DNA from: Nigrospora sphaerica | Taxonomy: Eukaryota > Ascomycota > Sordariomycetes > Amphisphaeriales > Apiosporaceae | DNA: 64,000 bases | NCBI GenBank assembly: GCA_018287875.1 | Contig: JAGVVL010000002.1 | Location: 8,060,001 to 8,124,000 of the forward strand | Reading direction: 5' to 3' | Part shown: piece after piece, positions 11,162-22,285 of the stretch | How the letters are laid out: each line of letters opens with the position of its first letter | Numbering within the stretch: the first letter of the stretch is position 1 | Program-made: the position numbers and the translations under genes | Notes under the pieces: model-generated | The model's input: only the letters and a program-made list of their open reading frames with translations | What the model was told of the DNA's origin: nothing | Databases searched by the model: none

Positions 11162-12169
11162 ATGCCCCTGACGCCCCAACCCCTAACCCTCTCGCTCTTC
11201 GCCGCCGCCGCCGCCGCCGCCGCCGCAGTCTGCGACCCGCGCCCGCCCTTCCTCCTCCTCGCGGGCGACTCGACGACGGCGCCCGACGGCGGCTGGGGCG
11301 ACGGCCTGCTGGCGGTGCTGGGTCCCGCCCCGGCCGCCGGCGTCAACCACGGCCGCAGCGGCGCCACCACGGCGTCGTACGTCGCCGAGGGCCGGTGGGC
11401 CGCCGTCACGGCCGAGCTGCGGGAGAGGGTCCCGGTGGCGGATGTTTACGTTACTATCAGTGTAGGTTTTTCGGTAGTTTTGGTTTTCTTTCGTTATCCT
11501 CCTGGGCGGGGCCGGGGGAGGAGGGGGTGGAAGAAAGAAAGAGAAGACGAGGGAAGAGGAAGCGAGCGGGGGAAGAGGGTTAACGAGGAGGGAGAATGGC
11601 GGGTTGACTTGGCGTTTTAGTTCGGCCACAACGACCAGAAACCCCAGAACAACGTCTCGTTTGCGCAGTACCGCGAGAACCTGGACCGCATGGCGCGCGA
11701 GGTGCTGAGTCTCGGGGGGACGCCGGTACGTTTTTCCCTTCTTTCCCCCCCCCCGGGCTCCCTCCCGGACGGTCGTGGTTTCACCGGGTGCGCTGACGCC
11801 GTTTCCGTCGCGCCGATGCAGGTCCTAACATCGTCGCTGACGCGGCGCGTCTTCACGTCGCCGCACAACGCGACCGACTCGCTGGGGGCGGAGCGGGCGG
11901 CGACGGCGGCGGTAGCGGCCGGGCTCGCGGGCGCCGCCCTCGTCGACCTCAACGGCGCGAGCCGCGCCTACGTCAACGCCATCGGCGACGCCGCCGCCCA
12001 GGCCTACAACTGGGGCCCCGGCGACCGCACCCACCTCAACCCGCACGGCGCCGTCGTCTTCGGCCGCATGGTGGCCGACCTGCTCGTCCGCGCCCGCCCC
12101 TGCTGGCGCCCCTGGGTTGTGCAAAACGAGACGCTGAGCCGCTTGATCTGGGCCGGCTTGCCTGCGTAG
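11162..12169 (+). CDS. Secreted SGNH/GDSL esterase, rhamnogalacturonan acetylesterase-like
   Basis: This is a predicted secreted carbohydrate esterase (CE12-like) that removes acetyl groups from pectic rhamnogalacturonan. Three exons are supported: 11162-11461, 11621-11725 and 11822-12169. The introns are 159 bp and 96 bp, both phase 0. The product is 250 residues. A signal peptide with an Ala-rich core covers about residues 1-22. Block I is GDSTTA, with the nucleophile Ser. Block II is NHGRSGATT (Gly). Block III, FGHNDQKP (Asn), begins exon 2. The catalytic DxTHLN pair (Asp/His) is in exon 3 as DRTHLNPHG. Length and block spacing fit the family. Substrate preference is inferred from the HNDQ and THLN signatures, not demonstrated. 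Confidence 0.88.
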
Positions 12170-12680
12170 GTGCTTAAGCTGGTCGGGGGAAGGGGAAGGG
12201 AGGGGGCACGGGGGGGAAACGGGACTGGATGAAATGACTCTTGCCTCTGTCGACGGCGCGTAACTCAACCCTGGGATTCCCCAGCTACTTTATCGACCAC
12301 CGCGCCTGGACCATAGAGTTTGAGGCTCATCCAGAACTCTGCGGTCCTTCCACACGTGAATAGATGCATAAATGAAATCAAGACGTCGGAAGCGGGGGGT
12401 CAACGGCCGATCTCGGTTTCTACGGGCTATCTCGAGTACTCGCCAGGGGTCCCGCGGCCAGACCAGCTCTCGTGGGCCCTGAACAGACGAAAAGCTTCCA
12501 TCTCAGAAAAGACTGTTTGGGGCCAGCCGTTCTCGACCAGAGATACATGCGTCGTCCGGGGTTCCAACTATGACCCTCAAGTCCAATGGTTCTTCTCATG
12601 ACCCCCCATTCATCACGATCCCTCCGGTCAATCCTATCCATTCCTCCGATTCCAAACAGAGAGGCATCGGTTGGTCCGGC
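12170..12680. other. Intergenic, convergent gene ends
   Basis: This lies between two converging genes and has no supported feature. A G-rich stretch occurs at 12180-12230. Confidence 0.4.
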
Positions 12681-15166
12681 TTAGGCCGTCGGGTCGTGCT
12701 CCTTGGCCTCGGCGCTGCGGACGCGGATGCCGTGGGCCTGAGCTCTCGAGGCAAAGGCCTGCTCGCGCGTCTGCGTGGCGCTCTGCTGCTTTGCCTCTCG
12801 TTAGTTTATGCACGGTTCCAAATATCACACCCGGTAGGTCAGGGGAATGGAGGCCATGTGGACGAGGGGACTTACGCGTGCCGTGGAGGCGTTCGTCGTG
12901 CCGCCGCCGCGAGCGGTCGCCGTGACGGCCGTGACCGTGTCCTGTTGGGCCATGAGGCGGGACAGGTCGAACGGATTGCTGCGGTCTTGCTGAGCCGTGC
13001 CGCGCTGCTGGTCGGCGTCTCGGACGGGGTGGAGGGCGAGCTTGCCAGGGAAGGGGCTGCGGTCGGCGCCAAGGGTCTGCCGGGGGATCGTCAGGTTAGT
13101 GATGTCGCCAGGCACGAAGGGAGGGGACGGGGGGGAGGCTTACCCGAACCGACTCGTCGCCGACGGCGCGGGCGGGCTTGGCGGCGCGCGCCAGGACCTC
13201 GCTGTGGATGCCGAGGGCGGTCTCGTGGAGCTCGGCGAGGTCCCGGAGGTGGCGGCCGATGCGCGCGTGCAGCGCCGCCGCCTTCTCGTGCTCCTCGCGC
13301 GAGGACGCGTGGCGCCGGCCGAGCTGCCGCAGCTCGCCGACGGCCTGCAGGTGGAACAGTACGGCCTCGCGCGGGTCCGCGTCGGCGGCGCCGCTGAGCG
13401 CCGCCGCCTTCTTGCTCGCCGAGTCGGCGAGGTGGCCGCTGTCCGAGGCCGCGTGGCTGCGGCCCCAGGCCGGGTCGCGCGCCGCAAAGGCTTCCTCGCT
13501 GAGGGCGTAGACGGCCTCGCTGCGCTCGTGGGCCTCCTTGCTGCGCTCGTCGGCTTCCTTTTGCATCTCCGCGAGCATCTGCTCACGGTGAGCCGTAAGG
13601 TCGAAGACCGAACCGGCCTGGCTGCGGGCAGAGCGAGGCTGGTCGTAATCAGAGCCAGGCTTGTCGTAACCAGAGTCGGACTTTTCATAGGCAGAGCCAG
13701 GCTTCCCAAAGTACGAAATGCCCTGTCCGTAGGAAGATCCAGGCTTGGCGTAGGCGGAGAAGGCGTCATCGTGACCGGAAGTGACCTTGTGCTGATCCGC
13801 GCCGAGCTTCTTGCGGTCCGAAGCGACCTTAAAAGCCTGGCGCAGCTCCGGCTCAGCGTGGATCAGGTAAGCGGACGTCAGGTCGAGGGGCTGCGTGGTT
13901 TTAGGCGTCAACAGGGCGATCGTGCGGAATGGAGAGTCGAGGAGACGGGGGTGGAAACTTACAGCAATGGCTCCGGCACCCGTGGCTGCCTGCGTAGGCT
14001 TGTTGTACTCCCAGTCGGTCAACAACTTGTTGCCGCCGAGTGCGGTCTTGTTGCCGCCGGGAACGGTCTTCTCACCGCTAACAACTGTCTTGTTGTCGCC
14101 GGCAGCGGTCTTGGTGCCGCCGAGGGTTGCCAGGTTACCGCCAAGAGAGGTCAGGTTAGCACCAAGAGAGGGCAGCTTAGCACGGAGGGAGGGCAAGCCA
14201 CTACCCAGAGAGGTCTCTTGAGTGTTCAGAGCGATCTTGTTACCGGCGAGAGCGGTCTTGTTGGCACCGAGAGTGGTTTTGTTGCCGGCCAGGGGGGTGA
14301 GGCTGCCGCCCCAAGAGGCCTGGTTACTACCCAGGGAGGTCTGGTTACCACCCAAGTTCTGGGTAGTGTGCGGAGCTAAATCGCGGCCATTAAAGGAATC
14401 ACTGGGAGAGGCTGAGCAGCCAACAGAGTTCTTGTCGCTGCGCAGAGCGAACTCGTTGCCTCCCAGGGCGGCCTTGTTAGCAGCAGGACCGAAGTTGCCG
14501 GCCGCGAAGTCGCGAAGAATCTTGTGAGCAATGACGTCGTAATCATTCTTGCGCTCCTCAGGGGCCGTCTGGACAACCTCCTCGAGATCCTCTCTGGCCA
14601 TCTCGTAGTTTGCGCGGGTGAATCTCGGGCTGCGCTTTGGATGGGGCTCGACGGGTTAGCTTTTTCCTTGTTTCCCCGACCCGTGCGGCCGTGGTCGTCA
14701 GCGGCAGAAGAAAGGAAAAGGCACGTACATGGGGCAGATCGAAGGCTGAGGCCTGTGAAGGCATCTTGCCCTTGTCCTCAGTGTAAAGTGAGACTGAAGC
14801 TTGTGTGGGCGTCTTTTCCGGGTCCTCAGGTCCCGAGTCTTCGCGGCTGCCCTCGTCGGCAGCGGGGCTCGTGATGTGGATGCCGGCCGACTGGGCGCGG
14901 GCGAGGAATGAACCCTGCTCCGAGGTCTCGCGGTTGCGGTTGGCCTGGACCGCCCGCTGTTCATCAGTATTCGTAGTCCAGAGAGGGCCGACGGGGAAGC
15001 AGAGAATAAGGGAGACGACCAGGGTCACTAAAACATTTACCTGCGCGGACATGAACGATGAGGCCTGCGTCGGCATTCTCTCCTGGTAGCCGGGGACACC
15101 GGGAACGCTGGGGATACCGGGGATGCCGGGGATACCACCGCGGTTATTGAAGCGGTTGGGATACAT
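12681..15166 (-). CDS. Unrecognised 695-residue repeat protein with 16 tandem heptads
   Basis: I do not recognise this family. Six exons fit: 15166-15041, 14956-14729, 14634-13963, 13890-13144, 13076-12876 and 12794-12681. All five introns (84, 94, 72, 67 and 81 bp) are phase 0. The N-terminus is Gly/Ile/Pro/Val-rich. Three related hexapeptides occur at about 31 (MPTQAS), 91 (TPTQAS) and 107 (MPSQAS). Residues 212-323 are 16 uninterrupted 7-residue repeats close to L-G-G-N-K-T-A. Residues near 400-450 carry YxKPGSxY-type repeats. A long charged Ala/Glu helix-forming segment follows. A motif like FLARAQSAGI (59-68) recurs at the far C-terminus as FASRAQAHGI (672-681). No signal peptide or membrane segment is visible. 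The start is the first ATG downstream of a probable 5'-UTR intron; an upstream coding exon cannot be excluded. Overall it looks like a disordered or structural, perhaps stress- or wall-related protein, but that is a guess. Confidence 0.7.
14020..14355 (-). repeat. 16 x 21-bp coding tandem repeat (LGGNKTA heptads)
   Basis: Within exon 3 of the repeat protein, 336 bp encode 16 consecutive heptads without a single register slip. The consensus is Leu-Gly-(Gly/Ala/Ser)-Asn-(Lys/Gln/Leu)-Thr-(Ala/Ser). Position 1 is Leu in most units. The more diverged units are centre-left (LNTQETS, LGSGLPS, LRAKLPS) and near the end (AGDNKTV, VSGEKTV, PGGNKTA). Codons vary between units, so the period is kept at protein level rather than by recent DNA duplication. 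Confidence 0.9.
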
Positions 15167-16748
15167 CTTGGAGAAACTTGGCGATGACGCGGTGCTTGGT
15201 TCTGCAGCTGGAGGCCGTACGTTAGTTAGTATCACGATAACCATTGGTAGGATGGTATGTATCATCAGTGACAAGGGGCGGTGGTGGTTACCGCCTCCTT
15301 GACGAGAAATCAACGAGAACGCCTGGATCCGCCTTACCGGGGTTGTCTTGGAGGTGTAGCAAGGGTTTGGAGGTTTGATGACAATCCTCGTTTTGTTTGT
15401 GGAAGGGTGGTGCAACTTCTGTGAAGGAAGAGGGGTATTGATTTATAGACGCTGCGATGGTGAGAGACAAGGGTCAAACTGGCAGACATAGGAAGAGGAA
15501 TTGGTCAAAATATTATTTACCCTGACCAAGAACTCTTCGTTGCCTGGTAATAAGCGGAGACCACGATGTAATCAAAGCAATGAGTACTTGGGTACCCAGG
15601 TCAGCGAGGGGCATGCGAGTTGACGAGGGGTATCCAGCATGACGGTGGGGGATGCGGCTTGACGATATGGAAATGAGCACTGACCGCGACGATAGGGGCG
15701 ACGATGCTGACAACTGGGGTGAACCTTGACAACTCTGAAGCCAAACTGCTGGTATAAAGCCACGTGTGAACTTCGCCGCAATAGTATATCAAAAGCCTTC
15801 ATCACCAGCACCGAGAGGATGTCAGGGGAAAGGGAGCTATCACAGGGTGACTATTTGACATGGAGTTGTCCTGTTTAATGATACTATTGTGCAACTTCTT
15901 TCAAATATTAGGACGGTCTCTTGCAGATGATGGCCACGAAAGCAACCCCTGTGAAATAAGTCGACCGAATAAGAACAACCATTCTGTGGTACAAGAAAGA
16001 AGAAGATTGGTGGAGAGTGGGACAGTCGTAAAGCATATTAGCCTACTCTTGAGTCGACATTTTTGAACCATTATACGGGGCCACAAAGGGAAAGATGACA
16101 ACGCAATAGACACCCAAGGCATGGCAGGTCAAGATAACCCAGGCTCCAACGGGCCATGAACAGTATGGAGATCAATAGTGGTTGGAACAGCAGTCCATGC
16201 GTATTTTCTTTGAGAGGCGGCGAGACTGTGAACACCGCCACCATGTCATGTAAATCACCCGAATCCGTAGATTTCCGCGATGGCGGAAAGCAACTTTACA
16301 CAAGTCATTCTGTCCGGCATCCTCACTCCTATTTCTGGGCATGGAGGTGGAAAAGTGCAACGTCATTCCTATAGCATGGTGCGGTTCTGGCTGCCATTTC
16401 ATGATACTCGACACGATTTCGGTATATGGTAGGATGGGTGACTGGATTCAAGGATCTCGGATGAAAGAGCCACGTCGAGCGCAACATATCTGCCTTGCGT
16501 CTCATTTCCGGTGTCACGAGCACCATCGCCATAGCGTACAATGAGAGTGATTAATATGGTATTGCGGTCCGGGGAGAGGTAGAGATGTGGATATATGTTC
16601 ATAAAGGTATGTGGTTCGTATCTAAGTATTCTATGTACAAGAAACATGAGAATCACATCTCAATCCGCCCGAAGTAGCCCCGGCGATATGTAAACCAGCT
16701 GGGCCTCAAAACGACAGCCTAGCTAGGGTACCGTGCAATGTGGGACAT
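15167..16748. other. Intergenic, no gene seen
   Basis: The part nearest 15167 holds the promoter and a likely 5'-UTR intron of the repeat-protein gene (a CTGCAG acceptor near 15205). The remainder has only short, unsupported frames. Confidence 0.4.
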
Positions 16749-17651
16749 CTAGCAGGTGAATACGGAGCCGCCGGGAACCTGGTAGGAGTTGAAGTTGGAG
16801 TAGATGTTGGCGGTGTAGCCCGGGTCGGTCGCCTTGATGTTGCCGGGGATCTTGACGGTGTTGGACGGAGTCTTGCTGCCGCCGCCCGACACCTTGACCT
16901 GAGCACACGAGCCTACAATCATCCAGAGTTAGTAACTTCCCCACATGGATGTATCATGGTAGTGTGTTTGGGATACCCTCGAGCTGTAATGCCGAAAAGG
17001 CGTAGCGGGAGCGAAACGGGAGGAATTCGGGCTGAAATAGGCAAAAGGAAACACCAGGGGTTACTTACTGTAGAACTGCGGGATGCCGGCGGGCCAGGGG
17101 TTGTGGATACCCATGGACGAGATGCGGAGCAGGTACTCGCCGTCGGGGATGCACGTGGGAATCTTGAAGGTGTAGGACCCCTCCATGGGCCAAGTGGCGG
17201 TGCCGCCGCTGAAGCTGGGGCCTGTAAGGGGGGATGGGTTAGCCGGGCCAGGTTCCGCGGCAGGGGCGGCGGAAGGAAGAGGCTTACCGAAGTCGTGGAT
17301 CTTGAACCAGTCGCCGTCGCCCTGGTAGGAGGACACGGCGCCGGGGGCCTTGGACATGAAGATGGAGACGGGGCCCTGGTGGTAGACGGGGGTGTCGAGC
17401 GCGAAGGTGAAGGAGTCGCCGGCCTTAACGGCGACGGTGTCGGTGCCGGCGCCGGTGGCGCCCACGTTGCAGCGCAGGTCGGGCGAGGAAAGGTCCGTCA
17501 CGGGCGAGTTCATGTTGCTGTTCTTGCGGATGTACTTGAAGACGGGGTACTGGGTGCCGGCGACGGACAGCTGCTGGAAGACGTAGTGGGCCGACACGCC
17601 GTGGGCGGTCAGGAGCGTGGCCAGGGCGGCGGCGGCGGCGGAGGTCTTCAT
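16749..17651 (-). CDS. AA9 lytic polysaccharide monooxygenase
   Basis: This is a secreted copper enzyme that oxidatively cleaves cellulose or related beta-glucans. Three exons fit: 17651-17288, 17221-17069 and 16912-16749. The introns are 66 bp and 156 bp. The product is 226 residues. A 21-residue signal peptide ends in GVSA, leaving His22 as the mature N-terminus for the copper histidine brace. The second brace histidine is His91 in TPVYHQGPV. The conserved distal-site residues are His161 (SMGIHNP), Gln170 and Tyr172 (PQFYS). Cysteines at 61 and 145, plus two near the C-terminus, suit the family disulfides. There is no CBM1 or linker, so it is a single-domain enzyme. The short axial loop region and a C-terminal SVFTC ending fit AA9; C1/C4 regiospecificity cannot be judged by eye. 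Confidence 0.93.
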
Positions 17652-20600
17652 GGCGGGCGAGGCGCGAGTGGTTTGAACTGGGGTATATAGGGCGAGGGAG
17701 AAATACGGAAAATAAGGATTGCCTGGTCAGGACAGAGACAGGTAGTGGCTGGTTAGGGCCACGAGGTGTTTATATATCGTAAGTACGCAAGGCCACTAGC
17801 GGCCGTTCTCACGGCGGCGGTCCGCACGCCGGTCCTCCAATTAATCAACATGGCGTGCGGTGCCGGCAGAGCAAGGCGGTCCTTCGGCTTATGGGCCGAA
17901 ACTTCCTGGAGCCGTGCCCACAAGTTCCCCGGTTGGGCTTTGTCAAGGTATGCGGCGGCGCATTGCCCGAATAGGCAGTGCGGACGAGTTGCGGCTTTTC
18001 CTCGCCCGTTTCCGGCCTAGGCGCCCCGTCGCCTGGCTCGTCCACCAATCCCGCGGTGCCGGTAGATTGCGTCCCGGCTGGAGCCTCATCTATTTGCTGC
18101 GCGCATCATGGCAGACCACCCCCACTCCGCCTGCACTGGACGTTGCAGAGTGCCGTGCCGTACCTGCAAGGCGGTAAGTAGGTCCGATTGTGTTTGCGAC
18201 GTGGACGGCGCCGACCAATACCATCGCCGTGACGTCGTGCGGCGAAAGGGGAACTTCTGTCGCCCCGTGCTGCCCGTGGGGTTGGCATTGGGAAGCAACA
18301 TTAGGAGGTACCCAGGTACCTATTCTCTGTGCGCGCCGCGCGACGCAACGACCGTTGCACGGGCGGTAACCGTCAGTTGCCGCGGGGTAGAACTTCACAA
18401 GTTACCACTGGACAAACACAGGACGGAAGCCAGGGAAAGCTTTTCTGGTAATTAGGGCACCTCAGGTGGTATCTTGACGTGCGTCTTTCACGTTCGCTGT
18501 CCCTCAATCCTACCCAGCACAGGCTTGCGGGGGGCCCCAAAACAAGTATCGATCCCGGCCCTTGCCTTCCGCTGCATTTCCTGGCCAAGAGGCGGCGTGC
18601 GCGATCAGCAATTCCACCTCCCGCATTCGGCCCTGCTCCTCGGCCTGCGCGCCGTCGCCAGCGCCTGCCGCTCCTTGGCTGGCCAAACCGATCGGGCATC
18701 GCGGTCTGTGTACAAGGCGGGTCCAAGGCGGAGGCGCATTCCGTGATCGCGGGATCGCGGGATCGCGGGATCGCGGTGACCATTTCCTGAACAGCCCGTG
18801 TCACTATGCGAGGTGCAGCAAGAAGCCCACATCTCCTGCGTCTCGGCATGTTCCGAACCAATCTACCTGCACCGGCGGAATCGCCTGCTGGGCATCAACG
18901 CGCCCGCAAAATGCTGCATCCGTGCTGCCAATTCGAGCCATGCCTCGTTGCATTGGTGCGTCAGGGAGGGCGCGTACAACTCGACTCCTTCGGTAAGATG
19001 TGCCTCTATTTGGGTGGTCGGCTGACGCATTTACAAGCTGCTGTGGCGTGGCCGCTTTGACCGGACATGAGCAAATGCCAGGGTCATGACGGGAATTACC
19101 TATCAGATGGAATGCATAGTGGCCCCAACCAGCCTGTTTTTCAGGGCAGTGCTGCCAATAACCCCTCCATCAACTATGAACTGATCTTGTAAAGTTCCCC
19201 GAAGCCAAGACGCTATGATGATAGTGTACAGAATATCTACCAAAGCTATCGGAACCTATTGCATAGGTCTCAGCTTAGTATGCAGCATATATTTTGATCT
19301 TCGTTGTCTCTTGACCCATTTGCAGCACTCCCAAACGGCCCAGCAGTCACCTCATCATTAGATTAAGTACCTCATTAAGTGCATGGCTTACGTACTAAGG
19401 TTCGATCCTGCAACTGATGTTCCTGAGTGAGGACTACCTCTTTATGCAGGCAGCGGAATTCGTCACGATTCGGCCTCGCCGAAATTGTCACGATAGAAAT
19501 GGACCGCCACTTTGGCGAGACCTACGGATGAGACCCTTTCGCTCACTCTCCTTTGTTTGCTCAAGCAAGAATTTAGACAACCCTGCAATCTTGTGAGCAT
19601 GCTAACAGTCCCCAGCCAATACTAGCCTCGAGTCCCTAGGGTTCTTTCTATCACGATGCGTTTTCCATCATTGTGTGTATGTGCGTCACCGATATGATGA
19701 GACCCCTCTGACGGGGGGATTCGTACCCCTCCGAGTCGCCTACCAGTAACTTTCCCCTGTAACATTGGAAATTCTGAAGCAATCGTATCGCCTCCAGTCC
19801 ATAACAGGCCAAACGCCAATCCAAATGGAACGCACTTCCAAGATGCGGTAGCGTAGAGAAAACATTGGATGTTACAGTATTCACTGACTCTTCTGAGTCG
19901 GGCTGGAAGCTTTACCTTGAAGAATCGGCTTTGCAAACGGAAAGCCACATGAGCATCTGCGCCCAACATTACTGACTGTGACTGCAGCGTGGTCAAGTAC
20001 TCGCCGCACAGGCTACCTGCTCTAAGACCGTGGTAGAGTGAACGGACGATCCCGTATTACAGTGTCGTCGTCAGGAAGTTGCGATGTTGGGAAATGAGAC
20101 ACTTGAAGAGGAAGGCCTCTTGTAAGTCCAGATGTAGTGTAGATGCCGTTACAAGCATGAAAAGTGTAACTTCCAGTACTGCGGGTCGACGGCGAATTCA
20201 GTGTTGGGCTAAGATCTCCTCAGACACTCGCATTGAGTCGACCCAGATACAAGGGTGCATGTAAGCTCTGACTTGTTGAGAGAAAGCTTGTACGATGCAT
20301 ACCGCCAGATCTTGCTCGTGTGGCTTCCGGTTTCGTCCGACCCAACGTGAGGAATGGTAGCATAACCCGCTTGAGACATTCATTACGCGGAGTCGTTCAC
20401 CTCAAAAGAGAACTTTAAGGGGGCCGGCGTCCAATAGGCCAATGGATATAACAGTAACCATGATCCACTTCTGAGAACCAACGCTGAGGAATCGGTCAAA
20501 ATAGCACAGACATTGTCCAAAACTCGTCACAGTAATATCCGTTTCTAAGGAATCCATGATATCGTTCTGATCATAGGATAGGGCCACTTACACATTGCCA

Positions 20601-21223
20601 AAGTCGCCAGCCAAGGATAAAGAAAAGAAAGAAGATAGAAGACCATATACGACGTAACATTGCGAAAACTGTAGAACCGTGCACTTCCCACAATGTTCTG
20701 GCGACAGTAAGGAAACCGATTTGGTACATCGATATGGGCGACATCGAACTCTTCCAGCTTCTTCCTAATAGAGCCGCATTGAGGCTCAGTCGTGATAAGG
20801 TTTGGGCCGGTGATTCCATTCCCAGATTTGCGACAAGGTACCGTCGGTTGGATTGGTAGACGGGTGGCGCTAGTAGCCTATTAAATGTGGATCAGCGGCC
20901 CGCTGAACTTTGGATGGTATGGGAACCGAAACGGGAAGGAACAGGGGGGCTTGGCATCAGCTTCGCCGGTGTAGATATTTTGCACGAACTGCTTGACCAT
21001 GGCTAAAGGCCGTCATCCCTGACTCGAATGCAGAATATAATTAACATTTTGTAAGAGGACTTGTATTCTAGGAACCAATTGTATCCTTGTCCAGCTCTAT
21101 GTACAGAATCATTCACTACCATACAGTCGTCAATTATGGAACATATGCTTCTTATCTTGCCATGCACTCTAGCTGACCCAGCACCAAAGTGCAGAACACC
21201 AAAGCAGCATCTTCTTGGACCGG
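17652..21223. other. Long gene-poor stretch
   Basis: No gene is supported in these 3.6 kb. On the minus strand a frame stays open from about 20890 to 20580. It encodes a hydrophobic segment (SYMVFYLLSFLYPWLATLAM) after a Cys-containing stretch, and a TAG acceptor stands just before it near 20880. It may be an exon of an unrecognised or decayed membrane protein, but I could not assemble a complete gene. Positions 18744-18775 hold four copies of an 8-bp unit (GATCGCGG). Confidence 0.35.
18744..18775. repeat. 4 x 8-bp GC-rich microsatellite
   Basis: The unit GATCGCGG is repeated four times without interruption in a non-coding stretch. Confidence 0.85.
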
Positions 21224-22285
21224 TTAAATCACAAAAGCGATGAGCAGGGTGCCCACTCCGAGCAGGAAAGCGCCGAACGAACCGACATCCGCCGCGCTGG
21301 CGGCGTTCGTCTTGACCGGGCCGTCGGCCTCGGTGGTATTCTGGGCGGCGGACAGGGCGGGCACCTTCCAGCCGTCAATGGCGTGGGTGGCGCGGACGCA
21401 GGCGAGCTGGGAGCGGGTGTATCTGACGCCGTCGCCGACGCCGGCGAGGACGGAAAGCACGGGCCAGGCGACGCTGCCGAGGTCGTTGTAGACGGCGAGG
21501 TCGCCGGCGTCGTAGAAGCCGGCGGCGGCGAAGGCGAAGAGAGGCTTGTTGCCGGCGGACCAACCGGCGGCGGCGTGGGCGTCGACGGCCTCGGCCGCAC
21601 AGCTGCTATCCCAGGGCCCCGTGGCGCCCGCCGCCACCTCGGCCGCGCACTCGGGCACGTCGGTCGCTGCCGGCGGGCAGGCGCACGTGCCGTTGACGGC
21701 GAAGGTGTACTCGATGCGGCGGCTGAGTGCGTCGCGGCACGACTCGCTCAGCACGCTCGAGCAGCTCCCGTCGTCGGTCCGCAGCTTGTCGTTGTACTTC
21801 CCGTTGCCGAGATCCCAGTGCAGGAGGCACATCTTCCACTCCTTGTCGACGGGCAGGGCCGAGCCGTTCTGGCTCGTCGGCGTCTGGAGGCTGACGATGC
21901 CCTGGGTTTGGTACATCAACGCGGTCGATCGGTTCTTCAATTGGACGAGGCCGTCCACGTTGCCCTGCAAGGTGATATTCCACGACCAGCCCGGGGTATC
22001 GCTGACTTGCTGCCAGTTGTTGGAAAGGTTGGGGTAGTCGAAGGGAACGGAGCCCCACGCCGTTTTGTTCCCGTTCAATGTCAAGGACACCTCATCGAGG
22101 TCTTCGCCCCAATGCCCCCTTTCGCTCGAGCTCGCCTTATAGGCCACTGAGCCCTCCCTGTAGACCACGGTATTGAGAAACTCCTCCTCCAACGCTGCGG
22201 TTGCAGATCCAACGGAAAGTGCCAATAGAAGCAAGGCAGAGCCAGTGGCCGCCAGGCCGTTTTCGTGTCGACGGATGGAAACCAT
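21224..22285 (-). CDS. Secreted, GPI-anchor-like protein of unknown function
   Basis: This single-exon frame makes 353 residues from the ATG at 22285. A 29-residue upstream in-frame extension exists, but the chosen start places the hydrophobic signal segment (GSALLLLALSVGSATA) close to the N-terminus. The mature part has several N-glycosylation sequons (NKT, NIT, NRS, NGS, NGT, NTT). It has a Cys-rich central stretch (SCSSVLSESC and CACPPAA) and aromatic-rich segments such as PGWSWNITL and KMCLLHWDLGNGKYND. The C-terminus is a hydrophobic tail (SFGAFLLGVGTLLIAFVI) after small residues (NAASAADVG), which suggests GPI attachment at the plasma membrane or cell wall. I do not recognise a catalytic domain. 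Confidence 0.75.
   Translation of the reverse strand: MVSIRRHENGLAATGSALLLLALSVGSATAALEEEFLNTVVYREGSVAYKASSSERGHWGEDLDEVSLTLNGNKTAWGSVPFDYPNLSNNWQQVSDTPGWSWNITLQGNVDGLVQLKNRSTALMYQTQGIVSLQTPTSQNGSALPVDKEWKMCLLHWDLGNGKYNDKLRTDDGSCSSVLSESCRDALSRRIEYTFAVNGTCACPPAATDVPECAAEVAAGATGPWDSSCAAEAVDAHAAAGWSAGNKPLFAFAAAGFYDAGDLAVYNDLGSVAWPVLSVLAGVGDGVRYTRSQLACVRATHAIDGWKVPALSAAQNTTEADGPVKTNAASAADVGSFGAFLLGVGTLLIAFVI

Noticed and set aside
12997..14379. 460-residue plus-strand open frame
   Set aside because: It lies opposite the six-exon repeat-protein gene. Its apparent repeats are the antisense image of the 21-bp coding repeat, and it lacks its own splice or domain support.
19690..19760. tRNA-like T-arm on the minus strand (GGGGTACGAATCCCC-type sequence)
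   Set aside because: No acceptor stem, D-arm or anticodon arm could be paired around it.
20402..20930. Possible exons of a membrane protein on the minus strand
   Set aside because: One segment reads well, but start, splice partners and an end could not be found, so it was kept only as a note in the gene-poor stretch.
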